A stretch of 34,990 nt of DNA from Candidatus Sphingobacterium stercorigallinarum (GTDB taxonomy: Bacteria; Bacteroidota; Bacteroidia; Sphingobacteriales; Sphingobacteriaceae): NCBI GenBank assembly GCA_019115805.1, contig DXCW01000240.1, positions 1-34,990 on the forward strand, given 5' to 3'. The notes below the pieces were generated by a model. The model was not told where the DNA came from. It did no database searches and worked only from the letters and a program-made list of their open reading frames with translations. Both the position numbers and the translations under genes were made by a program. Shown piece by piece: positions 16,743-25,307 of this stretch (the stretch's first letter is position 1; each line of letters starts with the position of its first letter).

Positions 16743-17111
16743 TTATAAAACCTCCGGTGCTAGTGATACAATCTTCATGAACTGTTTCTCACGCAATTCT
16801 CTAGCAACAGGGCCGAAAATACGAGTTCCACGTGGTTCATCGTTATTATTCAATAATACAGCTGCGTTATCGTCGAAGCGAATGTAAGAGCCATCTTTCC
16901 GACGGATCTCTTTCTTCGTGCGTACTACAACCGCTTTGGAAACGGATCCTTTCTTCACGTTTCCTGAAGGTAAAGCGCTCTTAACGGTAACAACAACTTT
17001 ATCACCGATAGATGCATAACGCTTACGCGTTCCGCCCAATACGCGAATCACTAAAACTTCTTTAGCGCCGCTATTGTCAGCTACATTTAGTCTTGATTCT
17101 TGTTGTACCAT
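16743..17111 (-). CDS. rplN: 50S ribosomal protein L14
   Basis: A 122-residue L14 that contacts 16S rRNA helix 44 at an intersubunit bridge. The N-terminal [18 protein letters not shown] signature and the [18 protein letters not shown] end are typical. One base separates it from rpsQ. Confidence 0.99.
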   Translation of the reverse strand: MVQQESRLNVADNSGAKEVLVIRVLGGTRKRYASIGDKVVVTVKSALPSGNVKKGSVSKAVVVRTKKEIRRKDGSYIRFDDNAAVLLNNNDEPRGTRIFGPVARELREKQFMKIVSLAPEVL

Positions 17112-17112
17112 G

Positions 17113-17367
17113 TTATTTAGCCCTTTCTAAAATTTCCACTAATCTCCAGTTCTTAGTCTTACTCAGCGGACGAGTTTCCATAATTAATACCGTATCGCCG
17201 ATACCGCAGGTATTTCCTTCGTCATGAGCTTTAAATTTAGTAGTTTTCTTAACAAATTTACCGTAGATAGGGTGTTTCACTTTACGCTCAACAGCCACGA
17301 CGATTGATTTGTTCATCTTATTGCTAACTACCAAGCCGATTCTTGTTTTTCTTAAATTTCTTTCCAT
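17113..17367 (-). CDS. rpsQ: 30S ribosomal protein S17
   Basis: An 84-residue OB-fold S17 of the 16S 5' domain. Recognised by [19 protein letters not shown] and the [20 protein letters not shown] signature (56-75). Starts 14 nt after rpmC. Confidence 0.99.
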   Translation of the reverse strand: MERNLRKTRIGLVVSNKMNKSIVVAVERKVKHPIYGKFVKKTTKFKAHDEGNTCGIGDTVLIMETRPLSKTKNWRLVEILERAK

Positions 17368-17381
17368 TTCGACTTTAATTT

Positions 17382-17600
17382 TTATGCCTCAGCGGCTGTT
17401 TCAGACTTTGCTGCATTATTACGCTTCGTAATCTCAGTAGAAATACGAGCGATATTTTTGCGAGCTGCTTTAAGAACATTTGGATTCTCAATAGCAGAAA
17501 CAGCATGTGCAAACTTCAATTTGTTCAGTGAGGCCTTCTCTTCTTTAAGACGAGCAACTAAATCCTCTGTTGACAATTCTACAATTTCTGAATTTTTCAT
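17382..17600 (-). CDS. rpmC: 50S ribosomal protein L29
   Basis: A 72-residue two-helix L29 located beside the exit tunnel, where it helps dock nascent-chain factors. [20 protein letters not shown] and the [15 protein letters not shown] signature are present, with an Ala/Glu-rich tail. It is set 88 nt after rplP, a gap that holds a strong hairpin (17639-17663). Confidence 0.98.
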   Translation of the reverse strand: MKNSEIVELSTEDLVARLKEEKASLNKLKFAHAVSAIENPNVLKAARKNIARISTEITKRNNAAKSETAAEA

Positions 17601-17620
17601 TTTTCAATTAATTGAGTCGG

Positions 17621-17663
17621 GTTACCTTTGAATTAAGTGCCTTACTGGTAACGGCAGTAAGGC
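17621..17663 (-). other. Hairpin with loop complementarity between rplP and rpmC
   Basis: GCCTTACTG and CAGTAAGGC (17639-17647 with 17655-17663) form a 9-bp stem. Its loop region contains GTTACC on the minus strand, which can pair with GGTAAC downstream (complement of 17621-17626). That allows a pseudoknot or an alternative hairpin. No T-tract follows, so it is not a terminator. Confidence 0.5.
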
Positions 17664-17688
17664 TAACCGCGGGCATTACCGACGATGG

Positions 17689-18111
17689 TTATGCTTCAAC
17701 GTAATCTCTACGTATCACAAATTTCGTTTGAACCGGTAATTTTTGTGCAGCTAAACGAAGTGCTTCTTTAGCAATTTCCAAAGGCACACCTTCCGCTTCG
17801 AATAACATCCGACCTGGGCGCACAACAGCTACCCAATACTCTGGAGATCCCTTACCCTTACCCATACGCACCTCTGCAGGTTTCTTAGTAACGGGTTTGT
17901 CCGGGAATATACGGATCCAAACTTGACCCTCACGCTTCATATAGCGAGTAACCGCAATACGAGCAGCCTCTATTTGGCGGCTAGTGATCCATGCTGGCTC
18001 CATTGATTTGATACCGAAAGACCCGAATGCTAACTCCGCTCCACGAGTGGCGTTACCTTTCATACGGCCCTTCTGCATCTTTCTGAACTTTGTTCTTTTT
18101 GGCTGTAACAT
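17689..18111 (-). CDS. rplP: 50S ribosomal protein L16
   Basis: A 140-residue L16 at the base of the central protuberance, near the A-site tRNA elbow. Signatures [11 protein letters not shown] at the start and [16 protein letters not shown] (82-97) are intact, including the conserved Arg that is hydroxylated in some bacteria. It lies 52 nt after rpsC. Confidence 0.99.
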   Translation of the reverse strand: MLQPKRTKFRKMQKGRMKGNATRGAELAFGSFGIKSMEPAWITSRQIEAARIAVTRYMKREGQVWIRIFPDKPVTKKPAEVRMGKGKGSPEYWVAVVRPGRMLFEAEGVPLEIAKEALRLAAQKLPVQTKFVIRRDYVEA

Positions 18112-18163
18112 GTTCGTATGTGTTTAAGTCTGATAAACAGACAATTCTAATCTAAAAAGTTAA

Positions 18164-18925
18164 TTAATCTCTCTTGCCTCCACGGTTGTCCGTACGGCGT
18201 CCACGGTTTCCACCACGACGATTGTCGCGACGATCGCCATCATTGGCACCGCGTGATTTAGGTCCTGAGGTTTGTCCGATATTCGGAGAAAGATCACGTT
18301 TACCGTACACCTCTCCCTTACAGATCCAAACCTTAACCCCAATCTTACCGTAAGTAGTCAAAGCTTCAGCTAAAGCGTAGTCGATGTCTGCACGGAAAGT
18401 ATGCAAAGGAATTCTTCCTTCTTTATACTGTTCTGTACGGGCCATCTCCGCACCGCCTAAACGACCTGAACACATTACTTTGATGCCTTCTGCACCCATA
18501 CGCATGGTTGATGCAATAGAAGTCTTCATAGCACGACGGAAAGAGATCCGAGCTTCTAATTGTTTAGCGATACCTTCTGCTACCAATTTTGCATCTAACT
18601 CTGGACGTTTGATTTCAAAGATGTTGATTTGAACGTCTTTCTTAGTCAGCTTTTTCAACTCTTCTTTGACCTTATCCACCTCTTGTCCACCCTTACCGAT
18701 AACAATACCTGGGCGAGCAGTATGGATTGTTACAGTGATGCGTTTTAGCGTTCTTTCAATAACCACCTTAGATACACCACCTTTGGCAATACGTACAGAT
18801 AGATATTTTCTAATTCTCTCGTCCTCAACTAACTTATCAGAATAGTTGTTTCCTCCGAACCAGTTAGAATCCCATCCCTTGATGATACCTAATCTGCTAC
18901 CTATTGGATTTGCTTTTTGTCCCAT
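18164..18925 (-). CDS. rpsC: 30S ribosomal protein S3 with Arg/Gly-rich tail
   Basis: A 253-residue S3 at the mRNA entry tunnel. The type-2 KH domain has its GKGG loop at 77-80, and the C-terminal domain includes [20 protein letters not shown] (144-163). Beyond residue 221 there is an Arg/Asn/Gly/Asp-rich tail of about 32 residues ([13 protein letters not shown]) not found in E. coli S3. It starts 13 nt after rplV. Confidence 0.99.
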   Translation of the reverse strand: MGQKANPIGSRLGIIKGWDSNWFGGNNYSDKLVEDERIRKYLSVRIAKGGVSKVVIERTLKRITVTIHTARPGIVIGKGGQEVDKVKEELKKLTKKDVQINIFEIKRPELDAKLVAEGIAKQLEARISFRRAMKTSIASTMRMGAEGIKVMCSGRLGGAEMARTEQYKEGRIPLHTFRADIDYALAEALTTYGKIGVKVWICKGEVYGKRDLSPNIGQTSGPKSRGANDGDRRDNRRGGNRGRRTDNRGGKRD

Positions 18926-18938
18926 TCTTAATATTAAA

Positions 18939-19370
18939 TTAGTTGTTTACGTTATTTAGACTATCTACTACCAAAGTTACGTGATTTGAACGCTTGCGAA
19001 TTCTGTAACCACGTCCTTGTGGAGCTGGACGTAATCTTTTTAACTGGCGACCACCTCCTACAGATACTTCTTTTACATACAAACCGCCATCTTCAACAGA
19101 GGCGCCTTCGTTCTTGTCTTCCCAGTTTTTTATAGCTGACAATAAGAGTTTTTCAACACGGATTGCAGCTTCTTTACCGGTATGTTTAAGAATGTAAAGT
19201 GCATTTTCAACTTTCTGCCCGCGGATCAGATCCACTACTAAACGCATTTTGCGAGGTGAAGTAGGGCAATTCAATAACTTGGCAGTAGAAGCTCCTCCTA
19301 CTTGAGCTTTTTCCTGCTCTTTACGCTGCTTAATTAAAACAGACTTTTTGAGTTTTTTTGTTGCTTCCAT
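18939..19370 (-). CDS. rplV: 50S ribosomal protein L22
   Basis: A 143-residue L22, longer than the roughly 110-residue E. coli protein because of a Lys/Gln-rich N-terminal extension of about 25-30 residues before [20 protein letters not shown]. The extended beta-hairpin that lines the exit tunnel, with [21 protein letters not shown] residues ([19 protein letters not shown] here), is present. Six nt separate it from rpsS. Confidence 0.99.
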   Translation of the reverse strand: MEATKKLKKSVLIKQRKEQEKAQVGGASTAKLLNCPTSPRKMRLVVDLIRGQKVENALYILKHTGKEAAIRVEKLLLSAIKNWEDKNEGASVEDGGLYVKEVSVGGGRQLKRLRPAPQGRGYRIRKRSNHVTLVVDSLNNVNN

Positions 19371-19376
19371 TACCTA

Positions 19377-19643
19377 TTATTTTTTCTTTTCTGCGTGGCC
19401 TCTGAATGTACGCGTAGGCGCAAACTCACCAAGCTTGTGACCAACCATATTCTCTGTTACATAAACTGGAATAAATTTATTCCCGTTGTGCACTGCGAAG
19501 GTATGGCCTACAAAATCAGGTGAAATCATGGATCTGCGAGACCAAGTTTTAATAACTGATTTTCTATTTGTTTCATTCATAGAAAGAACTTTTCTTTCTA
19601 AGTTGTGATCGATATAAGGACCTTTTTTAATTGAACGCGCCAT
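19377..19643 (-). CDS. rpsS: 30S ribosomal protein S19
   Basis: An 88-residue S19 of the 30S head, partner of S13. [19 protein letters not shown] start and the signature [18 protein letters not shown] are typical. Its ATG shares one base with the rplB stop (TAATG), so translation is coupled. Confidence 0.99.
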   Translation of the reverse strand: MARSIKKGPYIDHNLERKVLSMNETNRKSVIKTWSRRSMISPDFVGHTFAVHNGNKFIPVYVTENMVGHKLGEFAPTRTFRGHAEKKK

Positions 19644-20467
19644 TATTTTTTCCTTCTCTCAATGATGTAACGATTCGATATTTTCTTCTTATAGCGTGTT
19701 TTATAGCCTTTCGCTAAAACGCCATTACGTGAACGAGGGTGACCTCCTGAAGCACGGCCTTCACCACCACCCATTGGGTGATCTACTGGGTTCATAGCCA
19801 CACCACGTACTCGAGGACGACGACCTAACCAACGCTTACGACCGGCTTTACCAAGCACTTGGTTAGCGCGCTCTGCGTTAGAGACTGATCCAATAGTTGC
19901 CACACAAGTCAACAAGATCATACGAGTTTCTCCCGAAGGCATCTTAATGATCGCATATTTCCCATCACGCGCTGAAAGTTGCGCATACGTTCCTGCGGAA
20001 CGAGCAATAGAGCCTCCTTGTCCAGGATTCAACTCAATATTGTGAATGATGGAACCCAATGGAATGTTTGCCAATGGCAACGTATTACCAACTTCTGGAG
20101 CGACATGGTCGCCTGCGACTACTGTTTGTCCGACAGTCAAACCTGCAGGAGCTATAATGTAGCGCTTCTCACCATCAGCGTAATGCAATAATGCAATGCG
20201 CGCGGTACGGTTTGGATCGTACTCAATGGTAGCCACTTTTGCGGGGACTTCTTTTTTATCGCGTTTGAAATCAATTAATCGGTATGATTTTTTATGTCCC
20301 CCACCGAGATAACGCATAGTCATTTTACCGGAGTTATTACGACCGCCTGATTTCTTGATACTAACTACTAGTGATTTCTCAGGAACGTTAGTTGTAACGT
20401 CTGAATAGTTAGCACCTACTCTGAAACGAGTACCAGGGGTGACCGGTTTGAATCTTTTAACTGCCAT
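19643..20467 (-). CDS. rplB: 50S ribosomal protein L2
   Basis: A 274-residue L2, needed for subunit association and peptidyl-transferase function. OB and SH3-like domains are followed by the conserved [12 protein letters not shown] loop, with H230 equivalent to the essential His229 of E. coli L2. It follows rplW after 6 nt. Confidence 0.99.
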   Translation of the reverse strand: MAVKRFKPVTPGTRFRVGANYSDVTTNVPEKSLVVSIKKSGGRNNSGKMTMRYLGGGHKKSYRLIDFKRDKKEVPAKVATIEYDPNRTARIALLHYADGEKRYIIAPAGLTVGQTVVAGDHVAPEVGNTLPLANIPLGSIIHNIELNPGQGGSIARSAGTYAQLSARDGKYAIIKMPSGETRMILLTCVATIGSVSNAERANQVLGKAGRKRWLGRRPRVRGVAMNPVDHPMGGGEGRASGGHPRSRNGVLAKGYKTRYKKKISNRYIIERRKK

Positions 20468-20473
20468 TTCTTA

Positions 20474-20764
20474 TTATATTGTGCTGTAAAAGTCAATAGT
20501 TTCACCATCTTTCACTGTGATGATGGCTTTCTTATACTTAGGGCTTCTTCCTGAAACAAATCCAGCCTTGGTGTAGCGGCTTTTAGCCTTACCACCCACA
20601 ACAGCTGTATTCACTGTAACCACGGTTACACCGAACATCTCTTCCACTGCTTGCTTAATTTGAATCTTGTTAGCTCTGTGATCTACTTTGAAAGCGTAAC
20701 GGTTCAATGTTTCCGTCAACAATGAAGCTTTCTCAGTCAAGATAGGTTTTTTAATAATTTCCAT
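20474..20764 (-). CDS. rplW: 50S ribosomal protein L23
   Basis: A 96-residue L23, the exit-tunnel rim protein that docks trigger factor and SRP. Start ATG 20764 gives MEIIKKPILTEKA, the usual N-terminus; a longer frame would run into rplD and is rejected. The ATG is one base after the rplD stop. The NKIQIKQAVEEMFGVTVVTVNT core is intact. Confidence 0.98.
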   Translation of the reverse strand: MEIIKKPILTEKASLLTETLNRYAFKVDHRANKIQIKQAVEEMFGVTVVTVNTAVVGGKAKSRYTKAGFVSGRSPKYKKAIITVKDGETIDFYSTI

Positions 20765-20765
20765 A

Positions 20766-21395
20766 TTACTTAGCGAATGCTTCCTCCAAAGTTTTAACAG
20801 CATCTGTCGTCAACAACAGCTTAGTAGCGTTCAATACATCGTATGTATTCAACTCTGATGCTACGATCACTTTTGCTTTCTTCAGGTTTCTGCTTGATAA
20901 ATAAACGTTGTTATTATATGCTGGCAATACCAATAAAGTTTTCTCATCGGCTACATTCAAGGCTTTAACTAATGAAATATAGTTTTTTGTCTTGATGCCA
21001 TCGAAATTGAGCTCATCGAGAACAACAACGTTGTTTTCTTTTGCTTTATAGCTCAATGCCGATTTACGCGCTAACTGCTTCAATTTTTTATTCAATTTAA
21101 AGCTGTAATCACGCGGTTGAGGACCGAAAACACGACCACCACCGTTAAACAATGGAGATTTGATAGAGCCCGCACGAGCACCACCAGTTCCTTTTTGTTT
21201 GTGTAATTTGCGGGTTGAACCTGCGATTTCGTTACGTTGTTTAGATTTGTGAGTTCCTTGGCGTTGATTCGCTAGGTATTGTTTCACATCCAAATAGATC
21301 GCATGGTCGTTGGGTTCAATTCCGAATACCGACTCAGGAAGCTGCACCTTGGCACCTGTTTCTTTTCCTGATAAATTAAATACATTAACTTCCAT
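20766..21395 (-). CDS. rplD: 50S ribosomal protein L4
   Basis: A 209-residue L4 with a globular domain and the long loop that reaches into the exit tunnel (about 45-100: [20 protein letters not shown] to [13 protein letters not shown]). In E. coli L4 represses the S10 operon through its leader RNA; whether this holds here is unknown, but the rplC leader has a small hairpin (22053-22070). It lies 5 nt after rplC. Confidence 0.99.
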   Translation of the reverse strand: MEVNVFNLSGKETGAKVQLPESVFGIEPNDHAIYLDVKQYLANQRQGTHKSKQRNEIAGSTRKLHKQKGTGGARAGSIKSPLFNGGGRVFGPQPRDYSFKLNKKLKQLARKSALSYKAKENNVVVLDELNFDGIKTKNYISLVKALNVADEKTLLVLPAYNNNVYLSSRNLKKAKVIVASELNTYDVLNATKLLLTTDAVKTLEEAFAK

Positions 21396-21400
21396 CTCTA

Positions 21401-22024
21401 CTATTTGTCTACGATTACAAATGAACCCTTAGCTCCTGGAACGGAACCACTAACAACAATTAGGTTTTGTTCTGGGTAAATCTTCAAAACCTGAAGGTTC
21501 TGAATTTTCACACGCTCTCCACCCATACGGCCGGCCATTTTCTTTCCTTTGAAAACACGACCAGGCCACGACGCAGCACCCAATGAACCTGGTGCACGTA
21601 GTCTGTTGTGCTGACCGTGAGTCGCACCTCCTACACCACCAAAGCCATGACGCTTCATCACACCTTGAAATCCTTTACCTTTTGAAGTTCCGGCAACGTC
21701 AACGTACTCACCTTCTTCAAAAACGGTAACATCAATAATGTCTCCTAGTTGTTTCTCTTCCGCATCTGGAAAATACTTAAACTCAACTAGTTTACGCTTA
21801 GGACTTGTTCCCGCCTTGGAGAAATGTCCCTTCAAAGGAGCTGCGGTGTTCTTTTCCTTGGCTTCTTCATACCCAAGTTGAACAGCCGTGTAGCCATCCT
21901 TTTCAACCGTACGTATCTGCGTTACCACGCACGGCCCAGCCTCGATTACTGTACAGGGAATGTTTTTCCCTTCATCGTTGAACAGGCTGGTCATTCCTAC
22001 TTTTTTACCAATAATTCCTGACAT
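21401..22024 (-). CDS. rplC: 50S ribosomal protein L3
   Basis: A 207-residue L3, early assembly protein near the peptidyl-transferase centre. The family signature appears around [20 protein letters not shown], and the central extension with [20 protein letters not shown] is complete. It is the first gene of the cluster. Normally rpsJ precedes rplC, but here there is a promoter and then an unrelated hydrolase gene. Confidence 0.99.
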   Translation of the reverse strand: MSGIIGKKVGMTSLFNDEGKNIPCTVIEAGPCVVTQIRTVEKDGYTAVQLGYEEAKEKNTAAPLKGHFSKAGTSPKRKLVEFKYFPDAEEKQLGDIIDVTVFEEGEYVDVAGTSKGKGFQGVMKRHGFGGVGGATHGQHNRLRAPGSLGAASWPGRVFKGKKMAGRMGGERVKIQNLQVLKIYPEQNLIVVSGSVPGAKGSFVIVDK

Positions 22025-22052
22025 GTTATAAATTAATTAATTAAAAGTCCAT

Positions 22053-22070
22053 CGAAGCAGTAGGGCTTCG
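22053..22070 (-). other. Hairpin in the rplC leader
   Basis: CGAAGC and GCTTCG form a 6-bp stem with a 6-nt loop in the predicted 70-nt leader of the cluster, about 30 nt before the rplC ATG. It could be a control site, but size alone does not prove that. Confidence 0.4.
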
Positions 22071-22101
22071 TTCAAGACACAATTCTCCCATAAAGGGATT
22101 G

Positions 22102-22132
22102 CAAAAGTACGAACAATTTTGTAACTATCAAA
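22102..22132 (-). promoter_or_regulatory. Consensus promoter of the ribosomal-protein cluster
   Basis: On the minus strand TTTG (complement of 22129-22132) is followed after exactly 19 nt by TACTTTTG (complement of 22102-22109). This is a full match to the Bacteroidota TTTG-N19-TAnnTTTG promoter. Transcription would start near 22095, giving a leader of about 70 nt before rplC. Confidence 0.8.
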
Positions 22133-22200
22133 CAGTTAGTTGATTATTTTTATTTCCAAACAACCATCGGGAACGAGTTGTCTTCGCTTGGGAACAAGAA

Positions 22201-23430
22201 TCAGAAAAGAGCGGCACCTGTTAACAGTTTTTTATACCGGACAAGTGCCTCGATAAAATAATAATCAGCGTAGGTTAACGGCACGTCGATCTCACTTCCG
22301 AGCGGCAATGCACCTACACTGTGTTGCAAAATAAATCCTCCCTGCTGACCTTCGGGCGTCAAATAAGGGGCCGCACTAAGGCTTTTCATAATTTTCTCTG
22401 CAAACCGCATGTATTTCGTTTCGGCATGTCGATCCACATATTGGGCCAATTCAATGAGCCCAGAACACAGGACCGCCGCGGCGGAAACATCTCTCAATTT
22501 GCGTTGGGAATAAAAGGGACGATCACCGGACACATTGTGGTAATCAAAGTCCCAATAGGGAATACCATCTGCCGGCATTTCAGCATGATTTAAAAGGTAG
22601 TCAGCAATGTGCACAGCTTGCTCGAGAAAGCGTCTATCCTCGGTCTCGCGAAACATCATGGTAAACCCATATAAGCCCCAAGCCTGCCCTCGGCTCCAGG
22701 CCGATTCATCGTCGGCACCTTGATGCGTATATCGGCCTTTAACAGCCCCAGTGCGCTGGTCGTAGTCTACTACATGATAAGAACTGTAATCGTCTCGGAA
22801 ATGATGAGCCATTGTTTTCTCTGCATGCGCTACCGCCAGATTCTTCCAGTTCGGTTGATTGCTCATTTCCGCCACCTGAGTGAGCAACTCTAAATTCATC
22901 ATATTGTCGATGATTACCGCATACTCCCAAGATCCGTGATCCCAAGAGCGAATCGCCCCCACTTCCGGACTGAATCGACTCGCTAAGGAGGCTGCACCTT
23001 GCTCTAGAACCGGCAAATATTGTGCAGAATCGCCAGTTAGGCGCAAAGCTTGACCAAAACTGCAGTACAACATGAAACCCAAATCGTGGGTTCCCGTATT
23101 GAATTGCTCCTTTTCTAAATAAGATAGCTTGTCTAAACCGAGCTGCAACAACTCAGAATCCCCAGTGGCATCTGCCAAGAGCAACAACGTGCCAGGGAAA
23201 AAACCGGAACACCACCACGACGAATTGGAAAACCGATGGGTGCCGTTCTCGAAACTTTGTGGAAACTTGTCTGCTGGGGTAGCTCGAGACAAGTGCCGAA
23301 TTTGTTGTGACGCACGTTGAAGTTGATTTTGGATAGCTACGGAGTCAATCCTCAGCCTGACGCTCGACTGACCCAGCAGCGAAGTGACAGAGCCGATATA
23401 AAAAAGCAAGGACCATATGATTTTATTCAT
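22201..23430 (-). CDS. Secreted GH88 unsaturated glucuronyl hydrolase
   Basis: A 409-residue glycoside hydrolase of family 88. An N-terminal hydrophobic signal (MNKIIWSLLFYIGSVTSLLG) indicates export, probably to the periplasm. The (alpha/alpha)6-barrel motifs are recognisable: WWCSGFFPG (72-80), HDLGF with D116, IIDNMMNL with D175 and WSRGQAWG (245-252). D116 and D175 match the two catalytic aspartates of Bacillus unsaturated glucuronyl hydrolase. GH88 enzymes hydrate the 4,5-unsaturated uronic acid left by polysaccharide lyases. The exact glycan (glycosaminoglycan, ulvan, xanthan type) cannot be read from sequence, and no lyase or SusC/SusD pair is nearby. A GTG four codons upstream (23442) is an alternative start; I prefer ATG 23430. 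GH105 is the nearest other family. Confidence 0.88.
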   Translation of the reverse strand: MNKIIWSLLFYIGSVTSLLGQSSVRLRIDSVAIQNQLQRASQQIRHLSRATPADKFPQSFENGTHRFSNSSWWCSGFFPGTLLLLADATGDSELLQLGLDKLSYLEKEQFNTGTHDLGFMLYCSFGQALRLTGDSAQYLPVLEQGAASLASRFSPEVGAIRSWDHGSWEYAVIIDNMMNLELLTQVAEMSNQPNWKNLAVAHAEKTMAHHFRDDYSSYHVVDYDQRTGAVKGRYTHQGADDESAWSRGQAWGLYGFTMMFRETEDRRFLEQAVHIADYLLNHAEMPADGIPYWDFDYHNVSGDRPFYSQRKLRDVSAAAVLCSGLIELAQYVDRHAETKYMRFAEKIMKSLSAAPYLTPEGQQGGFILQHSVGALPLGSEIDVPLTYADYYFIEALVRYKKLLTGAALF

Positions 23431-23508
23431 AACATCTTTCACTTGTTTTTTGTGCTCCCCTAAGACCTCACCATTACACAGGGCTATGTATTGGGCTGGA
23501 CTCTGCGA

Positions 23509-23868
23509 TTAATACTGGCCAGTATTCAGCATCACCAGCGTACAAGCCTCTACGACCTCTATATCTTGGTTAGCCGCCATTTCCGCCAATTCCGGATTTT
23601 CCGCGCCGGGATTAAAAATTATACGCTTGGGGTTGGTCTTTAGGATATAATCGTAATAGGGCGCTTGGTTCTGTGGCCCAACATACACCGTTACCGTATC
23701 GATATCAGTGTGAATTTGTTCTGGTTGTTCGATTTCGACACCGGCCACCTTACCGACTTTCCGTCCTACATTTACGATAGCGTGCCCTTTACGCACCAGC
23801 TTATTGGCTACTAAATACGCATATCGAGCAGGATTAGTGCTTGCACCTAGGATTAACGTTTTTTTCAT
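23509..23868 (-). CDS. CoA-binding domain protein
   Basis: A 119-residue single-domain protein of the CoA_binding (YccU-like) family, a Rossmann fold. The nucleotide-binding start is KTLILGASTNPARYA (3-17). Later conserved pieces are TVTVYVGP and PKRIIFNPGAENPE (80-93). The domain resembles the N-terminus of succinyl-CoA ligase alpha, without the ligase part. The cellular role is not established. It begins 17 nt after the upstream serine-hydrolase gene, so they are probably cotranscribed. Confidence 0.88.
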   Translation of the reverse strand: MKKTLILGASTNPARYAYLVANKLVRKGHAIVNVGRKVGKVAGVEIEQPEQIHTDIDTVTVYVGPQNQAPYYDYILKTNPKRIIFNPGAENPELAEMAANQDIEVVEACTLVMLNTGQY

Positions 23869-23885
23869 AAAGAATTTTGTCTCAT

Positions 23886-25088
23886 TTAGTTTACTAGCTC
23901 ACCATTGGCGTTGTAAGCATTTCTCCTCAAAATAGGAATTTCCAATATCTTATACAAGTCATCTAAGTTATTTAAACTGCCATTGGCCATGTTCGTTAGC
24001 AGCACGATGGTCACATCATTCTCCAAATCGCGAACATACAGACTCTTAAAGCCATGCCACCAGCCGGTATGATACACCATCGGATTTTCCTGAGGATGGA
24101 AAAGTCTCCAGCCGTACCCATAACTAAACAAACTACGTTCTGGTTTACTGCGTGCTGTGTAAGCAGAATCCAATAGCCCCGGATCTACAATCCGTCCTTC
24201 TCGTAAGGCACGATCCAATAAGTACAGATCTTTCACGGTACTGTATATTCCTTTATCGCCAACCGGGCCATCAAGGTAATTTTGCACCACCGAACGCCGC
24301 CATATTTTGTCGTGGCCGATCACCCCGGTGGGAATTTTATCGTATACCGCCGTGGAATATACGGCCGTGCGCTTCATTCCCGCCGGATCAAATATCTTTT
24401 CTTTCATATACACGGCGAAATCTTGCCCGGTCACCTTCTCTACAATCGACGCCAGCACCATGTAATTCGAATTATTGTAATGATAACGCCCATCAGGACT
24501 GCCGTATCTCGCTGGTTTATGCGCAATCAGCAAATCCATCGCATCTTGGTTACTCATCCCTTTTTTACGGTCTGGCCAGACCGTCTCAGAAAAATACACG
24601 TAGTTCGGTAAACCGGACCGGTGGCTCAAAAGCTGCTGAATGGTGATATCGGGATACGGAAAATCGGGATAAAAATCATTTACCGTGTTTTCCATTTTCA
24701 ACTTCCCCTCCTCCACCAATTTAAGCACCCCTATAGCCGTCATCGGTTTTGACACCGATGCCAACTCGAATTGGGAATCGATATCCAAACTGTCTTTATG
24801 GAGGTAATCAGCCCAACCAAAAGCGTTCTCATAAATAATTTTACCACCTTTGGCCACCAACACGTTACCGTTGAATGCAGCACGTTTATGCAACCTCTGC
24901 ATAAATTCGTCGATTCGGGGATCGGCATCGGCTGGATCATACAAAAGGGCGATACTATCTTTTTTCGCCTGATCAATTTTTACTTCTTTCTGCTTGGCTT
25001 CTGGAGAAGAACAAGCGACAATAAGCCCACTTGCCATACCCAAAACCACCATCAATTTCCTCAACGAAACACTCTTTAATCCATTCAT
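23886..25088 (-). CDS. Serine hydrolase lipoprotein, beta-lactamase class C / penicillin-binding fold
   Basis: A 400-residue protein with a lipoprotein signal (LIVAC, acylated C26). The beta-lactamase-fold domain covers about 60-385. Catalytic motifs: SVSK (111-114) with nucleophile S111 and K114, YNN (204-206) in the YxN position, and HTG (340-342) in the KTG position. This combination is found in esterases, D-peptidases and class C-related proteins; it does not by itself predict antibiotic resistance. The lipid anchor puts it in the outer or inner membrane facing the periplasm. First gene of a likely operon with the CoA-binding protein and possibly the GH88 gene. A promoter is not clear; a weak GTAATTTG lies about 40 nt upstream. 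Confidence 0.9.
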   Translation of the reverse strand: MNGLKSVSLRKLMVVLGMASGLIVACSSPEAKQKEVKIDQAKKDSIALLYDPADADPRIDEFMQRLHKRAAFNGNVLVAKGGKIIYENAFGWADYLHKDSLDIDSQFELASVSKPMTAIGVLKLVEEGKLKMENTVNDFYPDFPYPDITIQQLLSHRSGLPNYVYFSETVWPDRKKGMSNQDAMDLLIAHKPARYGSPDGRYHYNNSNYMVLASIVEKVTGQDFAVYMKEKIFDPAGMKRTAVYSTAVYDKIPTGVIGHDKIWRRSVVQNYLDGPVGDKGIYSTVKDLYLLDRALREGRIVDPGLLDSAYTARSKPERSLFSYGYGWRLFHPQENPMVYHTGWWHGFKSLYVRDLENDVTIVLLTNMANGSLNNLDDLYKILEIPILRRNAYNANGELVN

Positions 25089-25255
25089 TCAAAAAACGCT
25101 CAAAATCCTTTAGTCTGGTGTACAAATTACTATATATCTCAAAAAATTACAAAGAATTCCCGATTCTTTTCCACGGATATTTTTTGGATGCTTAAAACGC
25201 GAATCAACATGGACATTTCCGCGCTTTTCGATCGGCAATTCTAGATCACAACAAA

Positions 25256-25283
25256 GGGGCTGCCTTCTCACGAAAACAGCCCC
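25256..25283 (-). terminator. Terminator after the E2 gene
   Basis: GGGGCTG (25256-25262) and CAGCCCC (25277-25283) form a 7-bp GC-rich stem. On the minus strand TTTGTTGT follows. It starts 25 nt past the E2 stop. The rest of the 25089-25307 gap shows nothing else. Confidence 0.7.
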
Positions 25284-25307
25284 ATTTCAATGTTTACAAC
25301 TAACGAC

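Noticed and set aside
24152..24646. 164-codon rightward frame inside the serine-hydrolase gene
   Set aside because: Antisense to a gene with intact catalytic motifs; Pro/Arg/Ser-rich product without domain; typical shadow frame.
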